Below, piece after piece: positions 35,075 through 43,556 of a stretch of DNA of 64,000 nucleotides. The first letter of the stretch is position 1. Each line of letters opens with the position of its first letter. A model generated the notes under the pieces. It did not search any database, was not told where the DNA came from, and was given only the letters and a program-made list of their open reading frames with translations. The position numbers and the translations under genes are program-made. The stretch covers positions 992,001 through 1,056,000 of the forward strand of contig NZ_JBJKFD010000001.1 in assembly GCF_049723905.1 (NCBI RefSeq), given 5' to 3'. The DNA comes from G963665185 sp049723905 (GTDB taxonomy: Bacteria > Desulfobacterota > Desulfovibrionia > Desulfovibrionales > Desulfovibrionaceae).

Positions 35075-35350
35075 TTACTCTGCAATATCTTCCTGGCATT
35101 CATAGGCAAGCAGTTCTTTGGGGAGCCCCAAACGAAGTAATTTATCACGCACACGCCCTATGGGCTGGGTTCCTTTGAGAAGCCGGGTCACTGTTGAAGG
35201 GCTGACCCCAAGGCGCTTTGCCAGCTGTTTTCCTGAAATGCCGTGATAAACCAGCCAAGTTTTAAGAGCTTTTTCCTTCGAAATTTGCGTCAAATCGAGA
35301 ACAAGATAATCTTCGGATTCGTCGGATGATGAGCATTGATCAAGCATCAT
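35075..35350 (-). CDS. Small HTH protein 2 (Cro/CI-like), paralogue of the protein at 34321
   Basis: A 91-residue protein with HTH helices GKQLAKRLGVSPSTVTRLLK, preceded by LTQISKEKALKTWLVYHGIS and followed by GRVRDKLLRLGLPKELLAYE. An acidic leader of about 17 residues (MMLDQCSSSDESEDY) is absent in its paralogue. GGGGG lies ~9 nt upstream of the tandem ATGs, so the first or second Met may be used. The two genes are likely an old tandem duplication. Regulatory role inferred from the HTH. Confidence 0.7.
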   Translation of the reverse strand: MMLDQCSSSDESEDYLVLDLTQISKEKALKTWLVYHGISGKQLAKRLGVSPSTVTRLLKGTQPIGRVRDKLLRLGLPKELLAYECQEDIAE

Positions 35351-35664
35351 ACGTAGGGTCCCCCTCTGGATATGCTATTTGAACTATACTTTTACTTAAT
35401 CCTACCAAGACAGCGACACCCTGTCTATTATCTTTATTAAGTTCAATAGATGAAGATTTTTCTCCCGCATTTTATACATACTAGGAAGCAATTAGATGAA
35501 AAATTTGGATTTTATGGAAAGAATAAAAAAGAAAAGGCTTCTCTTCTTGCATCTCAAATCAACCCCAGAAGGCTTTCAATCTTTTTTTATGCACACTAAA
35601 AATATGTAATCAGGAAAACTTCTCCCGAGATGAGGCTAAATTGAATGTAACACTTTGTTCCTCT
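35351..35664. other. AT-rich gap upstream of the second HTH gene
   Basis: 314 bp with no supported gene. It is markedly AT-rich, with A-runs and T-runs. It should contain the promoter of the HTH gene (minus strand) and the 3' end of the Smr-protein transcript. I found no clear hairpin terminator. Confidence 0.4.
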
Positions 35665-36348
35665 TTACTTTTCATGGAAAAAACCATCTCTATCCCAGTG
35701 CACTTTTCCATAGTTTTTCCTGTACTTCCTTATCAGTAAATACAACGCCCCCGCTCCTCCATCCTTTGGCAACGCCGTACAAAAGGCCAGGACCACCCTG
35801 CGGAGCGGATCTTTGGTAAGCCAATGCTGTACCTCCTGTTTAATCACCGGTATCCCCATCAAAGACCCCTTCCCACGCCCTGTAACAACCAGTACTCCCC
35901 GTTTGCCCGCTACATAAGCGTCCCGGATAAACTGCAGCAAACACTCATGCGCCTGTTCCAAATTCAACCCATGCAAATCTACATGAGCTTCTATGGAAAA
36001 AGCCCCGGCTCGCAATTTTCGCATGAGTACATCGTCCAGCCCGCGAACGTGGCCGTACATATACTCTCCTGAATATTCCAATTTGAATTCTGCCTCTCCC
36101 TCCACAATTCGCCGAAGGGAATCCAGAATATCATGTTCATAAGACTTTGGGGCTGGAGCAGGCTTCGGCCGATTCTGCAACGTAACACTTCTCCCCTTTC
36201 CTTTAAGGGGGGTCACTCCTTTCATGGCACTCTGAAAATCAGGCTCTTCCTTGTCCTGCTTTGAATCATCCGTGCTGGCCTGAACTTTCGGCTTGCGTGG
36301 TTTCACTTTAACCTTCCTTAATGCCCGCAAGGAGCGATGCTTTACCAT
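35665..36348 (-). CDS. Smr-domain protein
   Basis: A 227-residue protein. The start at 36348 is fixed by AGGAGG 4 nt upstream; the frame continues further but without coding character. The first ~90 residues are basic and charged (RSLRALRKVKVKPRKPK), likely disordered. Residues ~140-220 form the Smr domain with VDLHGLNLEQAHECL (DLHG motif) and LVVTGRGKGS (TGRGK motif). Smr domains act as nucleases on DNA or on mRNA at collided ribosomes. Resembles stand-alone YdaL/SmrA-type proteins. Confidence 0.88.
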   Translation of the reverse strand: MVKHRSLRALRKVKVKPRKPKVQASTDDSKQDKEEPDFQSAMKGVTPLKGKGRSVTLQNRPKPAPAPKSYEHDILDSLRRIVEGEAEFKLEYSGEYMYGHVRGLDDVLMRKLRAGAFSIEAHVDLHGLNLEQAHECLLQFIRDAYVAGKRGVLVVTGRGKGSLMGIPVIKQEVQHWLTKDPLRRVVLAFCTALPKDGGAGALYLLIRKYRKNYGKVHWDRDGFFHEK

Positions 36349-36564
36349 ATTGCCTCCTGTCAAAATGTACCCACAGGTCACAAGGGAGGCAAGCCGCGCA
36401 TGGCCGTACTCGAACAACTCCCAATGATTTGCTGTTCTTTTACACGTTTTGTAGTATCTTTCAGAATCACAAAAGTTTCTGAATGACGAATGCCTAAAAT
36501 TCAGGTTGAATAGCTCCATCGATTCAAACGAAAGCAAATTTTACTTTAGGAGTCCCTTGCTAGA

Positions 36565-37227
36565 ATGTTGATGCAAGCAGAACGAGAAGAAGTCATACGC
36601 TTTGGTCGTAAAATGGTTGCAGCAGGACTGACAACCGGAACCGGAGGCAACTTGAGTCTTTGTTCCGGGGCAGCCCCGGGAATGTCCGACATGATCGCCA
36701 TCACACCTTCGGGAATCGACTACGCTGACCTCGTCCCAGAGGATATAGTGATTATGAATCGCAAAGGAGTTGTCCTGGAGGGGGAGAAACAACCATCCAG
36801 TGAACTGGGGTTTCACCTTGCCCTGTACGACAAACGCCCGGATATCCGTGCTATAGTCCACACACACTCCGTATTTGCCACAACCATGGCCTGTCTGAAC
36901 TGGGAAATTCCGGCCGTACATTATCTCATCGGTTTTTGTGGTCATAAGGTTCCATTGGCTCCCTATGCCACATATGGAACCGACGCTCTGGCCCACAATG
37001 TGGCCGAGTCAATTGGCAATAACAACGCTGTGCTTCTTGCAAACCACGGGCTTGTTGCCGTAGGAACAACTCTTCTCAAAGCCTTTGAAACCGCGGAAGA
37101 AACGGAACTGGTTGCACAGATATACTATCGAACAAAGGCGGTGGGAGATCCGGTCATCCTGCCTGCCAAAGAAATGGATACGGTTATCGCCAAGTTTGCA
37201 AACTACGGGCAAAAAGAAACTCCGTAG
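36565..37227 (+). CDS. Class II aldolase/adducin family protein (L-fuculose-phosphate aldolase-like)
   Basis: A 220-residue zinc enzyme fold. The N-terminus GLTTGTGGNLSLC binds the substrate phosphate, IVHTHSVFATTMACLN holds the two zinc-binding His residues, and ANHGLVAVGTTL a third. Members cleave phospho-sugars (fuculose-1-P, ribulose-5-P epimerisation, methylthioribulose-1-P dehydration); which reaction applies here is not readable. It is divergent from the Smr gene across 216 bp, with AGGAG 12 nt before the ATG. Confidence 0.85.
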   Translation: MLMQAEREEVIRFGRKMVAAGLTTGTGGNLSLCSGAAPGMSDMIAITPSGIDYADLVPEDIVIMNRKGVVLEGEKQPSSELGFHLALYDKRPDIRAIVHTHSVFATTMACLNWEIPAVHYLIGFCGHKVPLAPYATYGTDALAHNVAESIGNNNAVLLANHGLVAVGTTLLKAFETAEETELVAQIYYRTKAVGDPVILPAKEMDTVIAKFANYGQKETP

Positions 37228-37303
37228 CCCCCCCAAAAACCATACGTACTCATGCTGGTGAGGCCTGCCACCTGAGACGTTGCTTAATCACGAGGGCTCT
37301 TCC

Positions 37304-38890
37304 ATGTTTTTTCCTGCCGCCTCCACTTTCACAGCCTCCCACTGTCGAAAAAAAGGCGGCATTTTTCTTTCAACCATGCTTTGCCTGCTGGGACTATTTT
37401 TCTTTCCTTGTCCCGCGAAGGCAGTAGAAAGAGTTATTGTGGCAAGAGGCAGCAATGATTACCCGCCCTATGAATTCATTAATGATGACGGTGAGCCTGA
37501 TGGATTCAACGTGGAGCTTCTCAAGGCCGTCGGCAAAACAATGGGGTTTTCCCCTTTCATTCTTCTGGGCTCGTGGAACGAGATACGAAAAGACCTCCTA
37601 ACCCGCCGAATAGACATGCTTACCGGGATGTTCTTTTCCCCAAGACGCGACACCCAGGTAGACTTTTCAATTCCTTTTCTCGTCGTCAACCATGCCATCT
37701 TCATCCGTAAATCATCCCCAATCATGTCGCTTGATGATCTCAAGGGAAAAACAATCCTTGTACAGGACGGCGACATAATGCACGAATGGGCCAGCAAAAA
37801 GCTTCCCTCCAGCATCCTGTTGCCGGTTTTGAATCAACCCACTGCACTGAAAAGACTTGCAGCAGGAGAGGCTGACTGCGCTCTCCTGGGGAAATTCCAG
37901 GGAATATACAACGCCAAACGTTTCGGGCTGACAAACATTACCCCTATAGACACTGCCATCCTGCCTCAACACCTTTGTTTTGCCGTTCCTCAGGGGCGAC
38001 AAGAACTCCAGTCCATGCTCAACGAAGGATTGAGTCTCCTCAAAGAGACAGGAGAATATGACAGAATTTACACGAAATGGTTTGGAGTCTATCCAGAAAA
38101 ACATTTCCCAACCCATTTCATTTTCTGGGGATTGACGGCAATTCTCATTACGGCCGGAGCAGGCATTATCTGGAATTGGAGCCTACGAAGGCGAGTCTTT
38201 GCCAAGACATCGGAACTCAATAAGGAACTGGCCCAAAGAGCCCGGACAGAAGAGGTGCTTAAACAAAAAGAAGAAGACCTTCGCCACTCCTTGGGAGAAC
38301 AGGAAGTTCTGCTCAAGGAAATTCACCACAGGGTGAAAAATAACTTACAGATCATTTCAAGTTTGCTTGCTCTGCAAATGGACCAGCTTGACACCAACGA
38401 AGCCAAAGAAGTGTTTATCGTGAGCCAAAGGCGAATAACCTCCATGGCTCTGGTCCACCAGCAGCTCTACCAGTCGCAAAACCTCTCCAAGATCAATCTT
38501 GCAGATTATGTAAAAAAACTTGTGGCTTCGTACAGAAGCGCCTCGCTATCAGGAAGACGAGTTTCGTTTAATGTCCAGGTCCAGAGCCTGGAACTTCCGG
38601 TGAACAAAGCCATCCCCTGCGGCCTTATTCTTAACGAGCTGATCACCAATGCGCTCAAACACGCGTTAAAAGATAACGGTGGAAGCATTACAATCCATGC
38701 AGAACGCAAGGAGCAAACCATAACCATGAAGATTTCGGATACAGGACCTGGTTTTCCCGAGGGATTTTCCAAGGATAAGTCCCAAGGGCTGGGTATCCAG
38801 CTGGTATTAGGACTTACCAGCCAGCTGGAAGGTGAAATCAGGCTGGAGAATTCACCTGGGGCCAGCGTGATCATCGTTTTCGAGGCTTGA
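37304..38890 (+). CDS. Sensor histidine kinase with periplasmic solute-binding (SBP_bac_3-like) domain
   Basis: About 528 residues. The ATG at 37304 has GAGGG 7 nt upstream and was preferred to a TTG 24 bp earlier. A signal/anchor (FLSTMLCLLGLFFFPCPAKA) precedes a family-3 solute-binding domain (NDYPPYEFINDDGEPDGFNV). A membrane span near residue 275 (FIFWGLTAILITAGAGIIW) leads to a coiled linker and a HisKA_2-type kinase: KEIHHRVKNNLQIISSLLAL with the phospho-His, NELITNALKHAL (N-box), DTGPGFPEGF. It probably senses an amino-acid-like ligand. No response regulator is adjacent. Confidence 0.88.
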   Translation: MFFPAASTFTASHCRKKGGIFLSTMLCLLGLFFFPCPAKAVERVIVARGSNDYPPYEFINDDGEPDGFNVELLKAVGKTMGFSPFILLGSWNEIRKDLLTRRIDMLTGMFFSPRRDTQVDFSIPFLVVNHAIFIRKSSPIMSLDDLKGKTILVQDGDIMHEWASKKLPSSILLPVLNQPTALKRLAAGEADCALLGKFQGIYNAKRFGLTNITPIDTAILPQHLCFAVPQGRQELQSMLNEGLSLLKETGEYDRIYTKWFGVYPEKHFPTHFIFWGLTAILITAGAGIIWNWSLRRRVFAKTSELNKELAQRARTEEVLKQKEEDLRHSLGEQEVLLKEIHHRVKNNLQIISSLLALQMDQLDTNEAKEVFIVSQRRITSMALVHQQLYQSQNLSKINLADYVKKLVASYRSASLSGRRVSFNVQVQSLELPVNKAIPCGLILNELITNALKHALKDNGGSITIHAERKEQTITMKISDTGPGFPEGFSKDKSQGLGIQLVLGLTSQLEGEIRLENSPGASVIIVFEA

Positions 38891-38901
38891 ATATGCCTCC
38901 A

Positions 38902-39597
38902 TCACCCCTCAATCGGAGCAGAGGCCGAATTTTCCGAATTTTTGACCACCTGTACCGACACCCCTTTTTCCCAGTCCGGCAAAAGACTGTAAATACGGTC
39001 GGCACGCAAAGAAAAATGATCGATCTGATGGTGGCTGATAACCAAGACCTGCAGCCCCAGTTTGTCAGCAACGGTTTTGATTACCCCCATGTAACGCGAC
39101 ACAAGCTCCGGTTTAAGCCAGCAATCCTGTTCGTCCAGAACTAAAAAAGGACGATGCATGTCACGGTCCAGGAGGGAGAGGGCAATAAGACGAAGGCCTA
39201 CGGAAAGAATGTTACAGACCGACCCTCCCTGCCCGCGCAGGATATCCTCGATATCCCCGTCCTCGCGCTCTATCTGAAACTGGATGGTCAATCTGCCGGC
39301 CTTCAGCTCCCGTATTGAAACGACGCGCCGCTCCTGCCCCAAAATTTCTTTGATGGCATGCGTAAGGTTCGCTTCAATTTCATCCAGCATTTCCCCAAAT
39401 AACGTACGGCTGAGCTCATCGAGCACGGCTCCTGCCTTGGGGGCCAGCTCAAGAAATTCTTCAACCACCTTGCGCTTCTGCCGTAAACTCAAAAACTGCC
39501 TGTGCCGGTCCTCAACAAGGGCCTGGAGCCTATCAAAACGTCGCTCCAGTGCGCGAGGGGAAGGAACCTCTACAGCTGCATCCACATCATGCGGCAT
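38902..39597 (-). CDS. C-terminal (Walker B) half of a split Rad50/SbcC-like ATPase
   Basis: A 231-residue protein with no Walker A. A short coiled-coil N-terminus (ALERRFDRLQALVEDRHRQF) leads to the C-terminal lobe of an SMC/Rad50-type ATPase: signature region GQGGSVCNILSVGLRLIAL (LSVGL in place of LSGGE), Walker B PFLVLDEQDCW, and VLVISHHQID as the H-loop. Its missing half is probably the gene at 41726-43093, with three other genes between them. The start at 39597 overlaps the CPBP gene stop by 11 nt, so it is the last gene of the operon. Confidence 0.75.
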   Translation of the reverse strand: MPHDVDAAVEVPSPRALERRFDRLQALVEDRHRQFLSLRQKRKVVEEFLELAPKAGAVLDELSRTLFGEMLDEIEANLTHAIKEILGQERRVVSIRELKAGRLTIQFQIEREDGDIEDILRGQGGSVCNILSVGLRLIALSLLDRDMHRPFLVLDEQDCWLKPELVSRYMGVIKTVADKLGLQVLVISHHQIDHFSLRADRIYSLLPDWEKGVSVQVVKNSENSASAPIEG

Positions 39598-40471
39598 CTT
39601 CAGTTTCCTCCACTTCGGCCTCATTAACCGCCAAAGGTTTCAGCCCGCCACGGACGATGATCCAACCTGCCAGAAGACCCAAGGGAATCCAGCCCAGCAC
39701 GCCCAGAAAAGCCACACTCACCCCAGAGTAGGCTGGCACAGCCAACAGTACCAGCGACGCCCCTACCGCGTTTGTCGAAGCATGCGCCAGACATACCGGC
39801 CAGATGCTTCCGGAGCGCTCCCGAAGCCATCCATAAATGATGGACAAAAGTATGCATCCCACAGTGAAGGTAACCATGCCCAAGACAGGATGCCCAGGGA
39901 AATTATACCCACGCAGGTTGAGCGGAAGGTGCCACAACGACCAGATAATGCCTGTTATCACAGCCGCGACCAAGGGATTGCGGGTAAAAATTCGACGTTG
40001 CAGATATCCTCGCCAGCCGAATTCCTCCCCGAACAGAATAAGGCTGGCGGGGACGGCAGAGGCAAGCGAACTGGTTACAAGATTCAAAGATCCCCAGTCA
40101 CGCAGGAACCCACCTTCCGGGCTCCCCTGCGCCAGAGCGCTAAGCCCGCCACGAAAAGAAAAATCGACATCGGCCAATCCCAGCAAAGAGGCCAGGACCA
40201 AAACCACGTACACGCATGGAAGCGGAAAAAACCAGGCGAACATGTAGTATCGCCATTTTCCCATCCGCAATCCCAGCCCTGCATCGGCAAAGCCCTCTCT
40301 GGTTACCAGAAGACGGACTGCAAACGCCGCCAAAGCCGGGGCGAAAGCACCGTACAAAACTTGGAGCATGGAGGATGCTTCACCAGGAACCCATCCCTTG
40401 GTTATAAGCCCTTCCCAAATCCCCCAGGCAATGCCGAAACTCAGCAGGAGATATGCAAGCACTCCAGCCAT
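39587..40471 (-). CDS. CPBP-family intramembrane metalloprotease
   Basis: A 294-residue polytopic protein of the CAAX protease/bacteriocin-processing (Rce1-like) family. Catalytic signatures: LFGEEFGWRGYLQRR near residue 150, IIWSLWHLPLNLRGYN, and the third motif LAHASTNAVGASL. About eight membrane spans. I start it at the Met at 40471 because the preceding gene ends at 40476 and GGGGAG lies upstream; an upstream frame would overlap its coiled coil. Its place inside an ATPase-nuclease operon is unusual. Substrate unknown. Confidence 0.82.
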   Translation of the reverse strand: MAGVLAYLLLSFGIAWGIWEGLITKGWVPGEASSMLQVLYGAFAPALAAFAVRLLVTREGFADAGLGLRMGKWRYYMFAWFFPLPCVYVVLVLASLLGLADVDFSFRGGLSALAQGSPEGGFLRDWGSLNLVTSSLASAVPASLILFGEEFGWRGYLQRRIFTRNPLVAAVITGIIWSLWHLPLNLRGYNFPGHPVLGMVTFTVGCILLSIIYGWLRERSGSIWPVCLAHASTNAVGASLVLLAVPAYSGVSVAFLGVLGWIPLGLLAGWIIVRGGLKPLAVNEAEVEETEDAA

Positions 40472-40475
40472 GAAC

Positions 40476-40796
40476 TTATTGCTCCCCTTCCAATCTATGT
40501 TCAATCTGATCAAGTTTGCGACAGACGGCCTCGATGTGCTTGCCGTAACGGCTCACGAGTTCTTCGTTCTCTGCACGTTTTTCCGCCAGCAATGCCTCGA
40601 GCTTGTCGGGATCACTCGTTCCATAGGATTCCCGAGCCTGTTCTTCCAGCTCCTGAAGCTGCCGCTGAATATTGGCGAGTCCTTCCTCGGTGCGTGCCCG
40701 CTCCAAACGCAACCGATCGAACTCGTTCTTCAATCCGGCCAGTTCCTTCTCCAAATCCTGATCACGTCGGTTTCCAGCCTGCACATTATTATTCAT
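40476..40796 (-). CDS. Small coiled-coil protein in the split Rad50-like operon
   Basis: About 106 residues, almost all coiled coil: LEKELAGLKNEFDRLRLERA, GLANIQRQLQELEEQARES and a C-terminal LLAEKRAENEELVSRYGKH. The start at 40796 overlaps the phosphoesterase stop by 8 nt, with GAGG upstream. It may supply the descending coiled-coil arm missing from the C-terminal ATPase half, or be an adaptor; both are inferences. No recognised domain. Confidence 0.6.
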   Translation of the reverse strand: MNNNVQAGNRRDQDLEKELAGLKNEFDRLRLERARTEEGLANIQRQLQELEEQARESYGTSDPDKLEALLAEKRAENEELVSRYGKHIEAVCRKLDQIEHRLEGEQ

Positions 40797-41739
40797 CGGC
40801 AATAACCTCATTATAAAGCTTCCAGACCAGCGCACTTTCCGCCAGCCCGGGTTGAAGATTGTCGCTTAAAAATTGTTTAAGGCCAGCCCCCTCCCTTGTC
40901 CGCTTCCAGGCAAGGCGCTGCAGCCCCTCCAAAAAACCGGATTGTTCATCTGTCCCGCCGGTCTCATCCGGAAAATCCTGTTGAGGGAAAACATCATAAA
41001 AAGGCAGATATTCAAGCTCCACCCGCTCCAGATCTTCCATACCCAAACGCCAGATATGAATGGCTGGCCTACGTTCCAAAGATTTAGAGGAAAAAGTCAG
41101 CCGTACTATATTTCCAGGGTTCGACCACCGGGTCGCCCCTGCTTGCAGTGTGGGTTGAGGCCGATGGATGTGACCGTTGATGACCCAGTCTACCCCGGGG
41201 ATCTCACGGGACTGGACCTTTTTATCCGGAAAATCTGGGAAATTGACGTTATGGTGGGTAACCCAAAGCACTTGGTCATCCGCATCAAGAGCACTTCGGT
41301 CAAAAGACTCGGGAACCGGCGTCCCATCGGGAGAGGCCCCCAAAACAGCCGCACCTTGCGGAGTAACAATCCGGAACGCCGGTCCGCCCTCCTTGAGCAA
41401 ACGAATCACTCCGGCAGCTTCCAGAACACAAATAGAACAATCATCAGTCAGACGTGCCTGAAATTTGTCATGGTTGCCTATCAAAGCATAAGGACGAAAG
41501 GGACGAAACAAATCCATGAGTTCCACAAGCAACCAGTTGGGATTTTCCCTGGGCCAATGAAACAGGTCCCCTAAAAAGACAGGGAGGAGATTCTTGTCCC
41601 TGGCAATTTTCAGACATTGCCCGACTTTATGCAAAACCTGACGAGGATACCCCGGGAGTCTTTGCCCAGGGGGAGTGCCTGCCAAGTGGGGGTCTGCCAC
41701 AAAAAGCAGCCCATCGGCACGTTCCTCAGGAAGGCTCAT
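40789..41739 (-). CDS. Mre11/SbcD-like metallophosphoesterase
   Basis: A 316-residue calcineurin-like phosphoesterase with the di-metal motifs in order: LLFVADPHLAG (DxH) near residue 12, LPVFLGDLFHWP (GD), ALIGNHDKFQ (GNHD) near residue 88, VTHHNVN, and INGHIHRPQPT. The C-terminal ~90 residues are unlike SbcD. Partnered with a Rad50-like ATPase it is likely a DNA nuclease subunit. It overlaps the preceding ATPase gene by 14 nt and the following coiled-coil gene by 8 nt. Confidence 0.82.
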   Translation of the reverse strand: MSLPEERADGLLFVADPHLAGTPPGQRLPGYPRQVLHKVGQCLKIARDKNLLPVFLGDLFHWPRENPNWLLVELMDLFRPFRPYALIGNHDKFQARLTDDCSICVLEAAGVIRLLKEGGPAFRIVTPQGAAVLGASPDGTPVPESFDRSALDADDQVLWVTHHNVNFPDFPDKKVQSREIPGVDWVINGHIHRPQPTLQAGATRWSNPGNIVRLTFSSKSLERRPAIHIWRLGMEDLERVELEYLPFYDVFPQQDFPDETGGTDEQSGFLEGLQRLAWKRTREGAGLKQFLSDNLQPGLAESALVWKLYNEVIADE

Positions 41740-43093
41740 GGTGTTCTCCTTTCAGAAAAGTCATCGCATCCAAAGGCTGGCCGCAAAGCGGACACTCTCC
41801 GAATTCCCCCAACAATATTTCCGTGTGACGCGTGATATCTTCGAGCGCGTTCGTTTTTTGCAAAAGCATGATCCGTTGCCGTTCCAATTCCAATTTCAAT
41901 GAACGGAGTTGAGCGGAAGTTTTTTTCAGACTGTCCAAGGTGCTACGCTCCGGCAGCTCAGGAGGCGCTGTCATCTCATCCAGAACTGTACACTTGGCTT
42001 TCGCTGAAGCCAGCTGTCTTTCCAGCCTTTTGCGCTGCAACAAAAGATTCGACAATTCGCCCACTCCGAACAACTCAGGTGGCCCCTGAAGCTTTTCCAA
42101 TGCCTGCAAGCGTTTCCCCAGCCCATCGCTTGCGGCCTGCACTCTTATCTTTTTCTGCAGAACATCACTTAAACCTAGGGTCGGGAAAAGCTGTGGAGGT
42201 TCCTGAAGAATCGCCAGGGCTTCAACACGTCTTTGAGTTGCCTGGGTACGCACAAGCAACTGCTGGCGTACCTGCAACATCCTCGAAAGCTGCGATGTAG
42301 GCCAAAGTGCTGCGGGCGCCTCAAGTTCGGCAAGGGCCATTGCTTTTCGCCCATAGGCCGCTTTCTTTTGACGCAACATGCTGATTGTCTGTGATTTTTT
42401 TTGCAAAAGAGGAATCTCGCCACGTAATGCGTCTATACGCTTGTATTGTGCGCCAGCTTCTTCCAATTCCAACGCGATATGCGGCAAGTCCGCAGCCTGA
42501 TTCAGATCAGCAGCAAGACCTTCCATATGTAATGTGAGTTCCGCCTCGTTCTGGCGTTCACGACGCACCATATTTTTGAGTTTGTCCTGCATGGCGAGCA
42601 GATGGGAACTTTCCGATGAAGAGGCAAAAAAAGCGGCAACGACCGAGGGCGGCTTATCCAAAAGAAAAATAGGAGAGCGCTGATTGCCGATATGCACATC
42701 CACGGCCTCATCAGCCTGTCTGCCCTCAAGTTCGACCGATCCCATCCGCAAGACATCAAGAACCTCCTGCGGTGGCGTGCGCCCAAACTTGTAATACTCC
42801 TCTGGCTCGTCTGCACCGGGGCGGAGTATTTCGTATCCCGCATATGTCTTGCGGCGTAACCAGGTAACACTGGTGCCATCCTCAAAAGTTGCCGTAACAC
42901 GGGCTTCCTTGGCTCCATGCCGAATGAATCCCTTGGCAGGTGGATTTTCTGCAAGGCAACGCAGTCCCTCAACAACAGCCGACTTTCCTGTGTTGTTGGG
43001 GCCGGTCAGGACGGTCAGCCCGGCTCCGAGGTCGATATGTGTATCCCCGTGGGCCATAAAATTTTCAAGATGCAGGTGCACCAACATAACCAA
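41726..43093 (-). CDS. N-terminal (Walker A and hook) half of a split Rad50/SbcC-like ATPase
   Basis: A 455-residue protein. The first 40 residues give the SMC/Rad50 N-lobe with LHLENFMAHGDTHIDLGAGL and Walker A TGPNNTGKSAVVEGL near residue 31. Residues ~185-425 are coiled coil with repeated ALAELEAPAALWP / LEKLQGPPELFG-type blocks. The end carries GEFGECPLCGQPLDAM, a CxxC zinc-hook sequence, only ~20 residues before the stop, so there is no returning coiled coil and no Walker B. TTG at 43093 with AAGGA 6 nt upstream, or ATG at 43087, is the start. Its other half is probably 38902-39597. Confidence 0.8.
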   Translation of the reverse strand: MVMLVHLHLENFMAHGDTHIDLGAGLTVLTGPNNTGKSAVVEGLRCLAENPPAKGFIRHGAKEARVTATFEDGTSVTWLRRKTYAGYEILRPGADEPEEYYKFGRTPPQEVLDVLRMGSVELEGRQADEAVDVHIGNQRSPIFLLDKPPSVVAAFFASSSESSHLLAMQDKLKNMVRRERQNEAELTLHMEGLAADLNQAADLPHIALELEEAGAQYKRIDALRGEIPLLQKKSQTISMLRQKKAAYGRKAMALAELEAPAALWPTSQLSRMLQVRQQLLVRTQATQRRVEALAILQEPPQLFPTLGLSDVLQKKIRVQAASDGLGKRLQALEKLQGPPELFGVGELSNLLLQRKRLERQLASAKAKCTVLDEMTAPPELPERSTLDSLKKTSAQLRSLKLELERQRIMLLQKTNALEDITRHTEILLGEFGECPLCGQPLDAMTFLKGEHHEPS

Positions 43094-43112
43094 AACAAAT
43101 CCTTGTCAAAAT

Positions 43113-43556
43113 TCAATAACGGGGCTTCCGCGTGGTCTCCTCAAGATAGGCCTCTTCGCCTATTTCCTTCATGCGCCGGTTCATTTGCTCCCATCTATCG
43201 CGCAAACCGGAAGAAAGATTACTCCGATCACAGGGGAACTCCGCGCATTCGTAGCAAAAGTCGACACCCATTTCCCGGATACAGTCCTTCACACCACACG
43301 ACCCATTGAGGCATCCCCCACTGCGACATCCAGTACAGCTTCCCGACGCCAAAAACTCAACAACCGCCTGAAACCCTTTGTATTGCTCAAAGACTGCATT
43401 CATGTTGGCAAACCGAGGGGCAAGTTTATCGAAACCTCCCAGTCCGGCGACCAGCGCCTTGCTCGCCTGTTGGATGGCGCCTCCAGCTCGGGAGAGGCAC
43501 CTGGCGCAATCCAGGCCGCAAGGAGCGAGAATCTGCAGTAGTTCTTCACGTTGCAT
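43113..43556 (-). CDS. Cys-rich protein, DUF3795-like
   Basis: A 147-residue protein; the start at 43556 has GGGGAGG 5 nt upstream, within the end of the methyltransferase gene. Cysteines are arranged as APCGLDCARCLSRAG, SCTGCRSGGCLNGSCGV and GVDFCYECAEFPCDR, as in DUF3795 proteins, which probably bind zinc or a metal cluster. Function unknown. It is part of the murJ-to-ATPase run of overlapping genes. Confidence 0.75.
   Translation of the reverse strand: MQREELLQILAPCGLDCARCLSRAGGAIQQASKALVAGLGGFDKLAPRFANMNAVFEQYKGFQAVVEFLASGSCTGCRSGGCLNGSCGVKDCIREMGVDFCYECAEFPCDRSNLSSGLRDRWEQMNRRMKEIGEEAYLEETTRKPRY

Noticed and set aside
39284..40816. Long plus-strand open frame (510 codons) across the split-ATPase operon
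   Set aside because: It crosses three genes with strong motifs on the other strand and gives a Pro/Arg/Gln-rich product typical of a shadow frame.
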